Of a stretch of DNA of 64,000 bases, positions 36,262-45,769 are shown one piece after another (position 1 is the first letter of the stretch; every line of letters begins with the position of its first letter). Location of the stretch: positions 806,001 through 870,000 of the forward strand of contig NZ_SJOD01000001.1 of assembly GCF_004331175.1 (NCBI RefSeq), in the 5' to 3' direction. The position numbers and the translations under genes were made by a program. The notes under the pieces are model-generated. The model did not search any database. It was not told where the DNA came from and saw only the letters and a program-made list of their open reading frames with translations. Source of the DNA: Acinetobacter sp. ANC 4178. Lineage in GTDB: Bacteria; Pseudomonadota; Gammaproteobacteria; Pseudomonadales; Moraxellaceae.

Positions 36262-37656
36262 ATGACCAAGAAAATTAGATTTAATGCCTTTGAAATGAAT
36301 TGTATCGCCCATCAATCACCGGGGTTGTGGCGTCATCCGCTAGACCGTTCTACAGAATATAAAGACTTAGAATATTGGACAGATTTGGCTCAAATTTTAG
36401 AACGCGGTAAATTTGATGGGATTTTTCTGGCAGATGTATTGGGAATCTATGATGTCTATCATCAATCTGCGGAACATGCACTGACTGGTGCTGTACAAGT
36501 GCCTGTCAATGATCCGCTGCAAATTGTACCTGCCATGGCTGCTGTCACCAAGCACCTAGGCTTTGGTGTGACCACCTCTATTTCCTTTGAACATCCCTAT
36601 CCTTTTGCACGCCGTATGAGTACGTTGGACCATTTGACCAAAGGTCGTGTGGGTTGGAATATTGTGACCTCATATTTAGAAAGTGGTTCTAAAAACTTAG
36701 GTCTAAAAAATCAGGTCAGCCATGACAATCGTTATGACATTGCCGATGAATACCTTGAAGTTCTGTATAAACTTTGGGAAGGGTCTTGGGAGCAAGATGC
36801 CGTGCTTCGAGACAAAGAAAAAGGGATTTTCGCTGACTATACAAAAGTCCACCCTATTCAGCATGAAGGTGAGTATTTTACCGTCCCAGGCATTCATATT
36901 TGTGAGCCTTCTCCGCAGCGTACACCAGTTCTCTATCAAGCTGGCGCATCACACCGTGGACAAACTTTTGCCAGTCAAAATGCAGAATGTGTTTTTATTT
37001 CTGCACCAACCAAAGCGGCAGTAAAAAAACTTGTTCAAGGAATCCGCACTAAACTTGCAGAAAACGGCAAGGATCCTTCTTCAATTTTAATTTACACCAT
37101 GCTGTCTATTGTTGTAGATGAAACAGATGCAAAAGCGCAAGCTAAATTCAAAGAGTATCAACAATATGGAAGTTATCATGGTGGATTAACCTTAGCTTCT
37201 GGCTGGTCTGGGGTGGACTTCTCACAATTTAATGCTGACGATCAAGTTGAATACATTCATACCAATGCTATTCAATCTATGCTGGACTCCTATGTAAAAG
37301 CTGATCCTGATCGTATTTGGACAATTGAGGAAATTGCTAAATTTATCAGTGTGGGTGGTAATGGCCCTGTACTCGTCGGCTCACCAACAACCATTGCAGA
37401 CCGTCTACAAGAGTGGGTAGAAGATACAGATGTTGATGGTTTTAATCTTGCCTATATCTTGGCGCATAAAACATTTGAAGATGTTGTTGAATTTGTGGTT
37501 CCAGAACTTCAACGGCGAGGTGTTTACCAGACTGCATATGCCACTGGAACTTTACGTGAAAAACTATTTGGACAAGGTCCGTTGTTGCCTGAAAATCATA
37601 GAGGAGCCAGCTTCCGCTATCATCCACAAAAGAAGAAAGCCGTAATCCATGCATAA
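36262..37656 (+). CDS. NtaA/SnaA/DszA-family FMN-dependent monooxygenase
   Basis: This 464-residue bacterial luciferase-like enzyme has the usual features: GLWRHPLDRSTEYKDLEYWT near the start, FDGIFLADVLGIYDVY, SFEHPYPFARRMSTLDHLTK, GRVGWNIVTSYLESGSKNLG, and HEGEYFTVPGIHICEPSPQR. The family needs a flavin reductase supplying FMNH2 and cleaves C-S or C-N bonds. With the two SfnB/DszC-like genes it forms a plausible sulfur-scavenging set; the substrate is not known. No flavin reductase or transporter is nearby. Confidence 0.88.
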   Translation: MTKKIRFNAFEMNCIAHQSPGLWRHPLDRSTEYKDLEYWTDLAQILERGKFDGIFLADVLGIYDVYHQSAEHALTGAVQVPVNDPLQIVPAMAAVTKHLGFGVTTSISFEHPYPFARRMSTLDHLTKGRVGWNIVTSYLESGSKNLGLKNQVSHDNRYDIADEYLEVLYKLWEGSWEQDAVLRDKEKGIFADYTKVHPIQHEGEYFTVPGIHICEPSPQRTPVLYQAGASHRGQTFASQNAECVFISAPTKAAVKKLVQGIRTKLAENGKDPSSILIYTMLSIVVDETDAKAQAKFKEYQQYGSYHGGLTLASGWSGVDFSQFNADDQVEYIHTNAIQSMLDSYVKADPDRIWTIEEIAKFISVGGNGPVLVGSPTTIADRLQEWVEDTDVDGFNLAYILAHKTFEDVVEFVVPELQRRGVYQTAYATGTLREKLFGQGPLLPENHRGASFRYHPQKKKAVIHA

Positions 37657-37835
37657 AGTTTTGACAATAAATAGTTTGAATTATTCAAAAAGCTAAAGCT
37701 TAGCGCTCTATATGAATCGATCATACTGCTGTAGGTTTTCTTAAAACTTACTCGTAGAAACTGAGCCTGCAGTAGTGATTAGTATTTCACTTTATTTCCC
37801 TATACTCCTCACCATGAATGCTGCACACATTGCAC

Positions 37836-39029
37836 TCAACGCCCTGAAAATACTTGGCTTGGTTCCATCTTCAATACAGGGCGTACGCTCAATGCAGCAG
37901 CAACCAAGCAGACCAGTACAACAATCACGGCACCCAGCACAGGGGTGAACCACATTATCCGAAATGGATATCCTGCCATAATTGCCATCTGCCCAATCAT
38001 GGCACAGAGTCCCAGCCCGAGGCCCGTTCCCAGAAGCCCACACAAACCCGCCTGAGCAAATACCATGGTCAAAAGTAGTCTGGGGGTGGCCCCCATCGCA
38101 CTAAGCACCGCATAATTACGCAGGTTTTCATTCGTAAACATGTAGAGCATAACGCCTGTTACACCAAAACCGACAGAGATTGCCAAGGTTAGCATGGCTC
38201 CGATGTCTCCCACATCTTCAGAGTTCAGCAGAAACCAATGCACAGTATCCGATTTAAACTGTGCAGATGTCCGTGCACGCAAACCCGTTGCTGACTCGAT
38301 GCGAATGGCTAAGTCTTCGGGCGCTACCTTCGGTGCAGATTTGACCAGCACGAATGTGAGCTGACGTCGTTCTGGTGGCAAAATTCGAGTCGCATTCGAA
38401 AAAGTCGTATATAGCAACGGACGTGGAGGAAATCGAGGAAGTCCTTGTGACTGACCGAGAATCCGCACGCTGTGATCATTAATCAGTAATTCATCGCCTG
38501 TCATCAGTTCACGGGTGGGTGCATCGAGATCCAATTTGCCACGTGTCCCTTGATCCGACATTTGAAGTGAGGTCTCCAATTTACCAATCGTTCCTCCCGC
38601 ATCAACCACTACGGCATCAGGTACTCTCAGCAAACTAGGCATCACATCATTTTGAAGGGGTGGCATACCGATTAAGGTTGCATCATCGACACCAATCACC
38701 TGAAAGGGCTGGTAACGCCCATCTGGGAATCGGACATCTGCTGTGGCAAACATCAGTGGCACTGCTGACTGTACTCCTGCAACGCTGCGAACTCTTGCCA
38801 ATGCTTGTAGAGACATATTGGTCGTTTGCTCAACCGAGTTTACCGCAGGATCCATCACCCACACATCTACAGCACCATTCTCAGCGATGGGAGCGTAACC
38901 ACGTGTCATAATTCCAGCAAAGTAGGACGCAGCAAAGGTCACCAAAAATGAGGTAAAGGTAATACCAAAGATTAAGCCCACGTATTTAGCGCGATCACCC
39001 AGCAACATTTTTAAGGCTATACGTAACAT
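37836..39029 (-). CDS. ABC transporter permease, FtsX/DevC type
   Basis: This 397-residue membrane protein has an N-terminal segment (FGITFTSFLVTFAASYFAGI), a periplasmic domain, and three C-terminal segments (LAISVGFGVTGVMLYMFT, GLCGLLGTGLGLGLCAMIG, VLGAVIVVLVCLVAAALSV), the FtsX/MacB permease layout. DevC of cyanobacteria and MacB-type permeases share it. With the next two genes it forms a complete tripartite inner-membrane exporter. Base composition is visibly richer in G and C than the flanks. Confidence 0.85.
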   Translation of the reverse strand: MLRIALKMLLGDRAKYVGLIFGITFTSFLVTFAASYFAGIMTRGYAPIAENGAVDVWVMDPAVNSVEQTTNMSLQALARVRSVAGVQSAVPLMFATADVRFPDGRYQPFQVIGVDDATLIGMPPLQNDVMPSLLRVPDAVVVDAGGTIGKLETSLQMSDQGTRGKLDLDAPTRELMTGDELLINDHSVRILGQSQGLPRFPPRPLLYTTFSNATRILPPERRQLTFVLVKSAPKVAPEDLAIRIESATGLRARTSAQFKSDTVHWFLLNSEDVGDIGAMLTLAISVGFGVTGVMLYMFTNENLRNYAVLSAMGATPRLLLTMVFAQAGLCGLLGTGLGLGLCAMIGQMAIMAGYPFRIMWFTPVLGAVIVVLVCLVAAALSVRPVLKMEPSQVFSGR

Positions 39030-39066
39030 TTGCTACTCCTTCAATGCATGCAGACGGACAGAATCA

Positions 39067-40020
39067 TCACAACATCTTCTCGGAAGACGGTGTTGCTGCG
39101 GATTGTGAAGGCTTACTCTTCGAAGATTTATCTACTTTTGTCTCAATGAACACATCAACTTGTTGCCCAACGTAGATAGGCAAGGTGGCGTGATCAAAAC
39201 TATAAATCACCTGTAAGGCACGGGTATCGACCCGCTCGGTGTTATCGCCCGTCAGTGAGGTTTTGGGTAATACGTATGGATCAACGCGTTCAAATTTCAG
39301 AGCAGTTTGCAGATTCGGATTGCCACGCACAAATGCTACAGCCTGTGCCCCTGGCTGAATTCGCCATGCATCATTCTCATCAATATCAGCACGTACAAAT
39401 AGCCGATCATCATTGCCAAGCAACATAGAAGATTCACTCGGAGCACCACCTTGCACGAAAGCACCAATGCGTATCTTGTTTTGTAATACGCGACCATGGA
39501 TTAATGCACGTACAGTATAGCGCTCGATATCCATCTGAATTTGCTTAACCTGCGCTTGGGCAGAGGCCAACTCTGCTTGGGCAAGCTGAACTGCAAAGCG
39601 CCGATTGTTGAGTTCCTCGACGCTAATCGCACGTTTATCCGATAAGCTATTCGCAAGTTCAAATTGACTCTTGGCTTGCGCCAGACGCGCGGTAATTTCT
39701 TTGATTTTCGCCATCGCAGGTATAAGTTGTGCCTGAAGCTCACGATCATCGATCTTAAACAGCTTATCGCCAACCTTCACCTCGCTGCCTTCATGCACAT
39801 AAAGCTCAACCACAACACCAGACAGAGGCGTGCCAACCACGATGTTTCCTGTACTTGCCTCAATAATTCCTGCCCCAGCGACGTAGCGCGCAAAAGGAGG
39901 TTTTGGCGACTGTACCACCGGTTGAGATATCGGTGATTGTCGGTTACCGATCAGTACCATCGTCACCGCAAGCAACAGACCGATCAGTGCGAGTATCGGG
40001 AGTAAATATTTACGTATCAT
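39067..40020 (-). CDS. HlyD/DevB-type membrane fusion protein
   Basis: This 317-residue periplasmic adaptor has an N-terminal membrane anchor (LLPILALIGLLLAVTMVLIG), a biotinyl-lipoyl-like first half (GVVVELYVHEGSEVKVGDKL), a coiled-coil hairpin (about 100-165, many Ala, Gln and Glu), the second lipoyl half (HGRVLQNKIRIGAFVQGG) and a beta-barrel. The C-terminus is Ser/Lys-rich. It overlaps the ATPase gene stop by four bases and precedes the permease by 37 bp. Confidence 0.87.
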   Translation of the reverse strand: MIRKYLLPILALIGLLLAVTMVLIGNRQSPISQPVVQSPKPPFARYVAGAGIIEASTGNIVVGTPLSGVVVELYVHEGSEVKVGDKLFKIDDRELQAQLIPAMAKIKEITARLAQAKSQFELANSLSDKRAISVEELNNRRFAVQLAQAELASAQAQVKQIQMDIERYTVRALIHGRVLQNKIRIGAFVQGGAPSESSMLLGNDDRLFVRADIDENDAWRIQPGAQAVAFVRGNPNLQTALKFERVDPYVLPKTSLTGDNTERVDTRALQVIYSFDHATLPIYVGQQVDVFIETKVDKSSKSKPSQSAATPSSEKML

Positions 40021-40733
40021 TGCACTTCCTCCTCAGTTCCAACAGTCACTTTGGAAATCTTCCCATCATCCATGTGCGCGATACGGTCTGCGAACTCATA
40101 AATGCGAGTGTCATGTGTTACAACGACCAATGCGCGATCTGGTGCTTGTGCCACATTTCGCAGGATCTCCATCATGGCATGTCCAGTGGCATGGTCTAGA
40201 TTACTCGTCGGTTCATCACAAATAATGATTTTAGGCTCATGCACAAGCGCACGTGCGATTGCCACACGCTGCTGTTGCCCACCACTAAGTTGGCTAGGAA
40301 GTGCATCTTCACGTCCCGAAAGCCCAACCTGATCTAGAATGACCCGAGCACGTTGAAGAGCAAACTTGCGCTCTTTGCCACTGATTAATAAAGGTACGGC
40401 AACATTTTCAGCGGCAGTCAATGAAGGGAGCAAGTTGAAGGTTTGAAAAACAAAACCGATAGAAGTTCCTCGAAAATGCGCACGCTCGGCTGTATTCATG
40501 TTTTCTAAATCTTTACCGAGTATTGTGCATATGCCTGCATCACGTTTTAGGATCCCCCCGATAATTGAAATTAAGGTTGTTTTGCCGCAGCCCGAAGGGC
40601 CCGCTAGAATAAGTAATTCACCTTGATAGACTTCAAGATTAATTCCACGCAATGCAGTTACTTTCACATCACCGACACCATAGTCCTTCGTGACATCAGA
40701 GCACTTAACAGCAACCTCCTGACTCGGCTTCAT
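40017..40733 (-). CDS. ABC transporter ATP-binding protein, DevA/MacB/LolD type
   Basis: This 238-residue ATPase has Walker [14 protein letters not shown]-loop [18 protein letters not shown], signature [15 protein letters not shown], Walker [14 protein letters not shown] and switch His in [13 protein letters not shown]. It is the first gene of the exporter operon. The group exports lipoproteins, glycolipids, peptides or macrolides; the cargo is not known. No outer membrane channel gene is adjacent. Confidence 0.9.
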   Translation of the reverse strand: MKPSQEVAVKCSDVTKDYGVGDVKVTALRGINLEVYQGELLILAGPSGCGKTTLISIIGGILKRDAGICTILGKDLENMNTAERAHFRGTSIGFVFQTFNLLPSLTAAENVAVPLLISGKERKFALQRARVILDQVGLSGREDALPSQLSGGQQQRVAIARALVHEPKIIICDEPTSNLDHATGHAMMEILRNVAQAPDRALVVVTHDTRIYEFADRIAHMDDGKISKVTVGTEEEVQ

Positions 40734-41446
40734 GGTTTTTGCCCCTATGTCTTGTCACAGAAAACTCGGTTTCACTTGTCTAAACTCTAGGCTAGACCAA
40801 TAACTTCTTTATCATTGTGAGCACAGCATCTCTGTAAAAATATTTGATCTAATCAACCCTAGTTTCAGAGCTTTCTTATTAATGTCTGCTACGTTATTCC
40901 TAAGAGTTCTAGCAGATCAAGCTATATTTTTAAAGGCTAAAATTTATTCTAATTCATACAATATACTATGGCATAAGCACAGTCTGTAATACCACATAAA
41001 ACTATGGAAATTTTAAATAACGTATTGATAATCACTTTGTTATTACCTATGAAAATAATGCTATGTATGATGAAGTAGAATAAATTCAGTACCGTGGCTA
41101 TATTCACAACCATTAACAATTAAATCGACCTCATACGCTCTCTTCTAGCAGTAAAAATTTACACAAGAACTTGTTGCTCTTAGGACATGTATCTAATGCT
41201 ATAAAAGGCAATTTACGGATATTAAAAATAAAAGTTGTGCTGAAAAGAGTGCCAATTGAGCTTAAACTTTTCGTGATCACCATGGTGATTGAAATATTGA
41301 GGTAATACAAAAGAATATGATTAAAAAATACAAATTCTAGGCTTAATTGAAACAAATGAACTGATTGGGTATTTTCAATAAATCTTTTAAATTCAGGCAT
41401 CTTGAATCTTATTTATTCTTGATGCCTATTTATTTCTACTTTCAAA
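40734..41446. other. Gene-free stretch upstream of the ABC exporter
   Basis: 713 bases, AT-rich. It should hold the exporter promoter, near 40735-40800. An 89-codon minus-strand frame (41131-41400) is hydrophobic, lacks a ribosome site and was not accepted. An imperfect inverted repeat (AGGCATC at 41395 with GATGCCT at 41421) might end the cation-transporter transcript. Confidence 0.4.
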
Positions 41447-42331
41447 TTATATCGGGTCAATGTGAGTAACCACATCAATTACATTATGTTTTTTGAGGAC
41501 TTCATTTCTGGCATCTACTGCTATTTTATGTCCTTCTCTTACACTTTGCTCGCCACTGACTTCCAAATGAACATCCACAATAATCATATCACCCATTTTA
41601 CGGGTTCTGAGTTGATGCAAACCCAATATACCCTCTTTATTCAATAAGGTTTCTTTAATAGCAGCAATCTCATCTTCATTTGCCGACTTGTCCATCAAAT
41701 CATGTAAGCCTGTCCAGCTAAAGTCGAAACCCATTTTAGCAATCATTAAACCGACAATTAACGCCGCGATTGGATCAAGAATCGGGTATCCCGCAAGATT
41801 CCCTATAATCCCTAATGCCACAACAAATGAAGATGCTGCATCTGAACGTGCGTGCCAAGCATTCGCAATCAATAAACTCGATTTTACTTTTTTGGCAATA
41901 GAGAGCATATAGCGGAACAAGAGTTCCTTACAGATCAATGCGGTTATTGCTACCCAAAGCGCTATGCTATGAACTTGGGGAATTTGCTCAGGATGAAGAA
42001 TTTTATGGGTTGCCGTCCATAGCATTCCGACCCCAACGGACAGTAAAATTAAACCCAGTATAAAAGATGCTGCATTTTCAAAACGAAGATAACCATAAGG
42101 ATGAACGTCATCTGGCGCTTTTTGACTATGACGATTGGCCACTAATACAATAAAGTCCGCAACTAAATCACTTAAAGTATGAATACCATCTGCAACTAAA
42201 CCTTGTGATTTAGAAAACAGACCAATCCATATCTGCCCAATCGATAAGAAAACATTAACAGCAACACTTATCCATGTTGACTTTGAAGCAGCTTTCGCCC
42301 TTAACTCAAGATCAATATTTGATTCAATCAT
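41447..42331 (-). CDS. Cation diffusion facilitator family transporter (FieF-like)
   Basis: This 294-residue CDF protein has six predicted membrane segments. The paired metal-site motifs are in LVADGIHTLSDLVADFIVLV and NAWHARSDAASSFVVALG (each with H-x3-D), plus the DDVHPYG loop and a C-terminal cytoplasmic domain (KMGDMIIVDVHLEVSGE). It exports divalent metals such as Fe2+ or Zn2+. It follows the cytochrome b561 gene by 19 bp and is probably its operon partner. Confidence 0.88.
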   Translation of the reverse strand: MIESNIDLELRAKAASKSTWISVAVNVFLSIGQIWIGLFSKSQGLVADGIHTLSDLVADFIVLVANRHSQKAPDDVHPYGYLRFENAASFILGLILLSVGVGMLWTATHKILHPEQIPQVHSIALWVAITALICKELLFRYMLSIAKKVKSSLLIANAWHARSDAASSFVVALGIIGNLAGYPILDPIAALIVGLMIAKMGFDFSWTGLHDLMDKSANEDEIAAIKETLLNKEGILGLHQLRTRKMGDMIIVDVHLEVSGEQSVREGHKIAVDARNEVLKKHNVIDVVTHIDPI

Positions 42332-42350
42332 AATCTTTCAAGCTCTTGGT

Positions 42351-42860
42351 TCACTTTTTAAAATAAAGCATACTTTTCAAAATGTTATCTTTAAATACAT
42401 AATGATGAATTAATGCAGTCAATGCATGAAAGCCTATTAGCACCATGAAAGAACTACCTAGAAATTCATGGATTTCTCCAATTTTTTCAACATCCCATGA
42501 ATTACTCATGAGAGGTAAATTCATTCCAAAAAGCTGATAACTCTCTGTTAAACCAGATAAAGTAACCCAGCCCAGTACAGGAATTAAAAACAACAATGAA
42601 TAAAGCGTGTATTTCACCATCAAAAATAAAGTTCGTTGATATTTACTCATAGGCTTGTTCAGCGGAATATCTTTTCTATAAGTAAAAATCATTATAATTC
42701 TGATAAAAAATAGCAAAAATACGGATACCCCAGCGAAAACATGGAGTTCTCCACTTTTTAGATGTACGGTTGGGTCTCCACCTGTGAGATACGCCAACAC
42801 CACAAGGCAAAGTGTAAGCCAATGCATAATCATTATTGGAAAAGGATATTTATTTTTCAT
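42351..42860 (-). CDS. Cytochrome b561
   Basis: This 169-residue integral-membrane di-heme cytochrome has four membrane segments with the heme His in MIMHWLTLCLVVLAYLTGG, KSGELHVFAGVSVFLL, IGEIHEFLGSSFMVL and IGFHALTALIHHYVF. ATG at 42860 is chosen because GGGG lies five bases upstream; the frame is open from 42878 with TTG. It moves electrons from the quinone pool. The pairing with a CDF exporter suggests a metal or oxidative-stress role. Confidence 0.85.
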   Translation of the reverse strand: MKNKYPFPIMIMHWLTLCLVVLAYLTGGDPTVHLKSGELHVFAGVSVFLLFFIRIIMIFTYRKDIPLNKPMSKYQRTLFLMVKYTLYSLLFLIPVLGWVTLSGLTESYQLFGMNLPLMSNSWDVEKIGEIHEFLGSSFMVLIGFHALTALIHHYVFKDNILKSMLYFKK

Positions 42861-43371
42861 AACAACCCCAAAATTCAAAAATATAAATCGATATTAATAC
42901 CTTACAAAAGTGACCTTAAATTTAAATTAATTTTTTTAAATATTTAAAAAATCAAATACTAGAAAATACCATCCAGCACCTAATAAAAATAATCATTCTT
43001 AATTACATTAATCTTATCCTATAAAATAAACATCAGACTCGACTAAGTTTCAAAGATTCTATTCTGTTCAATCCGAAAATATTTCACATGTAGCTTTTAT
43101 GTATAAAATTCAGAAAATAAATATGTTTACCGTTTTTCTGTTTTATGAAAAATGGAGGAATAAATTCTACCTAATCCTCCCCATCTATTTAAAAAGAAAA
43201 TATATATCTCATTAATCCTAACTTTAAAAATCCTACACTTAAGTTTATCTTCAAATAAGCCAAGCTCATTTATTTTTGCTTGAGACAAACTTCGACAAGA
43301 ATCCCCCTATTTATCTATAGTTCGCACTAGTACCTTGTCTATTTTTGATAACTCGTGTCGTTCAGCCGAAC
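42861..43371. other. Gene-free, AT-rich stretch upstream of cytochrome b561
   Basis: No convincing gene. A GGAGGA and TCCTCC pair at about 43152-43178 forms a weak hairpin. From 43372 onward gene fragments begin. Confidence 0.4.
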
Positions 43372-43533
43372 CCCACCTTTTCTATTTTCGCAGTCATTTC
43401 TGGTAGATGAATTGTATTGGCATACTGATATGAAATCTTTTGACCACAAAAGTTCATATCATCAACAGCTTTTGTATATATTGAATCTATCATGTCATCT
43501 GTGAGAATTTGATTAAAAAATATCCTAAAAAAC
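43372..43533 (-). pseudogene. C-terminal fragment of an unidentified protein gene
   Basis: A minus-strand frame ending in TGA at 43372-43374 reads as coherent protein: NQILTDDMIDSIYTKAVDDM, then NFCGQKISYQYANTIHLPEM, ending TAKIEKVGFG. About 50 codons are open, with an in-frame stop upstream where the duplicated block begins. The source gene is not recognised. It is adjacent to repeat copy A, so it was probably cut by the same rearrangement. Confidence 0.4.
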
Positions 43534-43534
43534 C

Positions 43535-43717
43535 AAATTCATCAAAATTAGCATTTTAAGCAGAAATTTCTTTTTGATGAATCACTGGATTATTTCCAAT
43601 AGATCTCTTGCATAAACCACAAAATGATCATCTTTCTGATTGATGAAAAAGCTCTAATATCTATGAAAAATATGGTTATTCTAAAAAAGATTTCACATAA
43701 AATTCACTATCTAATAC
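43535..43717. repeat. 182-bp direct repeat, copy A
   Basis: Nearly identical to 45473-45654, same orientation, with about ten differences. It has two parts. 43556-43600 is the 3' end of a DszC/SfnB-like gene on the minus strand (IGNNPVIHQKEISA, compare IGNSPVLNQKEIAA at 33416). 43601-43717 begins AGATCTCTTGCATAAACC, which resembles an insertion-sequence end. The IS982 element starts at its right edge. Confidence 0.75.
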
Positions 43718-44689
43718 CCGAATCGCGGATAAGAAATTGACTTGAAAAATAAAGGAACTAGAGCCATCAGTTGAGTTACCACACCAAACTTAAAGCTCTA
43801 GTCCTGATGTTCAATAGTACCGAATTATTCTGCGTAATCGATGATTTCTTTCTTGAATTTGAAGCAACTTATTGGAAATTTCTCAAACAAAGTCATCACT
43901 CTATAAGAATTCGACCAGCCCAATTGAGTCTCTCAGAAATCAATTTTATCGCCATTTGGTATAAGTGTTCTCATATCAACAATTTCAAAGCATTCTTTTC
44001 ATGGTTGAAACAGAATAAAAATCATTTATTTAAAAATTTACCCTGCTACCAACGGATGATTCACCTCATCAATATGCATCAATTGGCACTACATGCTTTA
44101 CATGTCGCCTTAATGAAAGACCAACGCAGCCAATATTTATGGGTTGATTCAACCACTTTACCTGTCTGTAAAAATCAACGGATTCAACGCCATAAATCAT
44201 TAGCTAAAATTGCATCACGTGGTAAAAGCTCGATGGGCTGGTTTTATGGCTGTAAATTACATATCGGGATGAATCAATTGGGTGAAATAGCATGTTCTGC
44301 TTTATCTAATGGACATGTGGCTGACATAAAAATGGTTGAGCATTTAGTTGAAGGCTTAGAAGCAAAGCTTTATGCAGATCGTGGCTATATCAGCCAAGAC
44401 TTAAAAAGCAGATTAAAAAGTCAAGGTATTGATTTGATTACATATCATCGAAAGAATATGCAGTCTGTTCAACTCTGTGTATGAGATGAATATCACTTAA
44501 AACAGCGTAATAAAATAGAAATGTTATTCAGCTTATTGAAAGGTCAATACAATTTAGTGACGAGTAAAGCACGTAGTATTCATGGATTTCTAAGTGGGAT
44601 TTACGCATCGTTATGCGCATATCAATTAACCCAACGAAATAAACCAAAAATTCAAATTATGGAATCCTTGACTTAAACAGGATTCGGGT
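43716..44689 (+). mobile_element. IS982-family insertion sequence, inactive
   Basis: The ends are ACCCGAATC (43716) and GATTCGGGT (to 44689), an inverted pair, and the inside holds one IS982-type transposase gene. Total 974 bp, the usual size. No target-site duplication is seen, so the flanks have been rearranged after insertion or by it. Confidence 0.8.
43771..44676 (+). pseudogene. IS982 transposase with in-frame stop
   Basis: The frame encodes 301 residues interrupted by TGA at 44482-44484. Before the stop: QYLWVDSTTLPVCKNQRI and LEAKLYADRGYISQDLKSR with the catalytic Asp residues. After it: EYHLKQRNKIEMLFSLLKGQ with the Glu, then the usual end RSIHGFLSGIYASLCAYQL. The sequence is otherwise intact, so inactivation is recent. 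Confidence 0.85.
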
Positions 44690-44734
44690 TATGTATAATG
44701 AATTTTATAAATATTATTTAAGCCATAAATACTG

Positions 44735-45154
44735 ATGCAATCATTATCAACCATCGCATTATATCTTGCAGCAATCTTGACGTTATGTGCTGCCCTACTC
44801 CATTTTATTTGTGTTGTTTGGGGGGCAAATGGTTATCGTTTTTTAGGGGCAGGTAAAAGCATAGTCGATATGGTTGAAAGAGGAAAATTATATCCACATT
44901 TAATCACTATCGCTGTAGGTTTAATGCTCTTGCTATGCTCAACTTATGCATATTTTGCCGCAAAAGGAATAACACGATTACCATTTAGTAACATCATACT
45001 CTCAATGCTTGCAGTGACCCTCCTTATTCGTGGTTTTTCTTTTCCAATATTGAAGTCAAAATTCGTTGGTAATAGTGATTTATTTTGGTATATCAGCTCA
45101 GCTTTTTGTTTAATTTTAGGTGGACTGTATGCAGTAGGTATATCTTTAAGTTGA
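44735..45154 (+). CDS. Small membrane protein of unknown function
   Basis: This 139-residue protein has four predicted membrane segments (TIALYLAAILTLCAALLHFI; LITIAVGLMLLLCSTYAYF; FSNIILSMLAVTLLIRGFSF; LFWYISSAFCLILGGLYAVG). No family is recognised with certainty. It starts 46 bases after the IS982 end; TTGACT inside the IS (44668) and TATAAT at 44694-44699 could form a promoter, though 20 bases apart. Confidence 0.65.
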   Translation: MQSLSTIALYLAAILTLCAALLHFICVVWGANGYRFLGAGKSIVDMVERGKLYPHLITIAVGLMLLLCSTYAYFAAKGITRLPFSNIILSMLAVTLLIRGFSFPILKSKFVGNSDLFWYISSAFCLILGGLYAVGISLS

Positions 45155-45472
45155 AAAAGAATGTTTTTGGTCGGTAAAACTATATTCGATCTGATCGAGT
45201 TCAGAATTTTATGATGTCGTTGCAGAGGGTGTTCATCTGCTTGTGATCACGGTATAGATTACATATTCTTTCGATGATAAGTTATTAAATCAGAGCCTTG
45301 TACATTTAATCGACTCTTTAATTCCCGACGAATTCATCATTAACAGTAGCTTACAGCCAAAGCCCACTCCATAGAGCTTTTTCTATGCTTTGTAATTGCG
45401 ACTAGAGATTGATGCCTTTTTTAGTGTTGTAAAGAATGCTTTATAAATGCTGACCAACCAGTTTATGCAACT
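45155..45472. other. Gene-free stretch before repeat copy B
   Basis: 318 bases with no frame that reads as protein and no strong hairpin. It looks like decayed sequence between rearranged pieces. Confidence 0.35.
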
Positions 45473-45654
45473 AAATTCATCAAAATTAGCATTTTAAGCA
45501 GAATTTTTTTTGATTAATCACTGGATTATTTCCAATAGATCTCTTGCATAAATCACAAAATGATCATCTTTTTGATTGATGAAAAAGCTCTAATATCGAT
45601 GAAAAATATGGTTATTCTAAAAAAAGATTTCACATAAAATTCACTATCTAATAC
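45473..45654. repeat. 182-bp direct repeat, copy B
   Basis: It matches 43535-43717 with a few substitutions and single-base indels. The DszC/SfnB-like tail (45494-45536) here has lost the reading frame by a one-base change in the lysine codons, so copy B is the more decayed. The match ends at CTAATAC in both copies. Confidence 0.75.
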
Positions 45655-45769
45655 ATATTCTTTAATTAAAAGTTAAAGTCAGCACTTTATAACCTCAAAA
45701 AGTGCACTCATGCTTTTAAGGTTGATTGAACATATTTCATCCAATACCAACATATAGGTGGATCCTTCA

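Noticed and set aside
41131-41400. 89-codon minus-strand open frame
   Set aside because: Hydrophobic, low-complexity translation, no ribosome site, AT-rich intergenic DNA, no recognised family.
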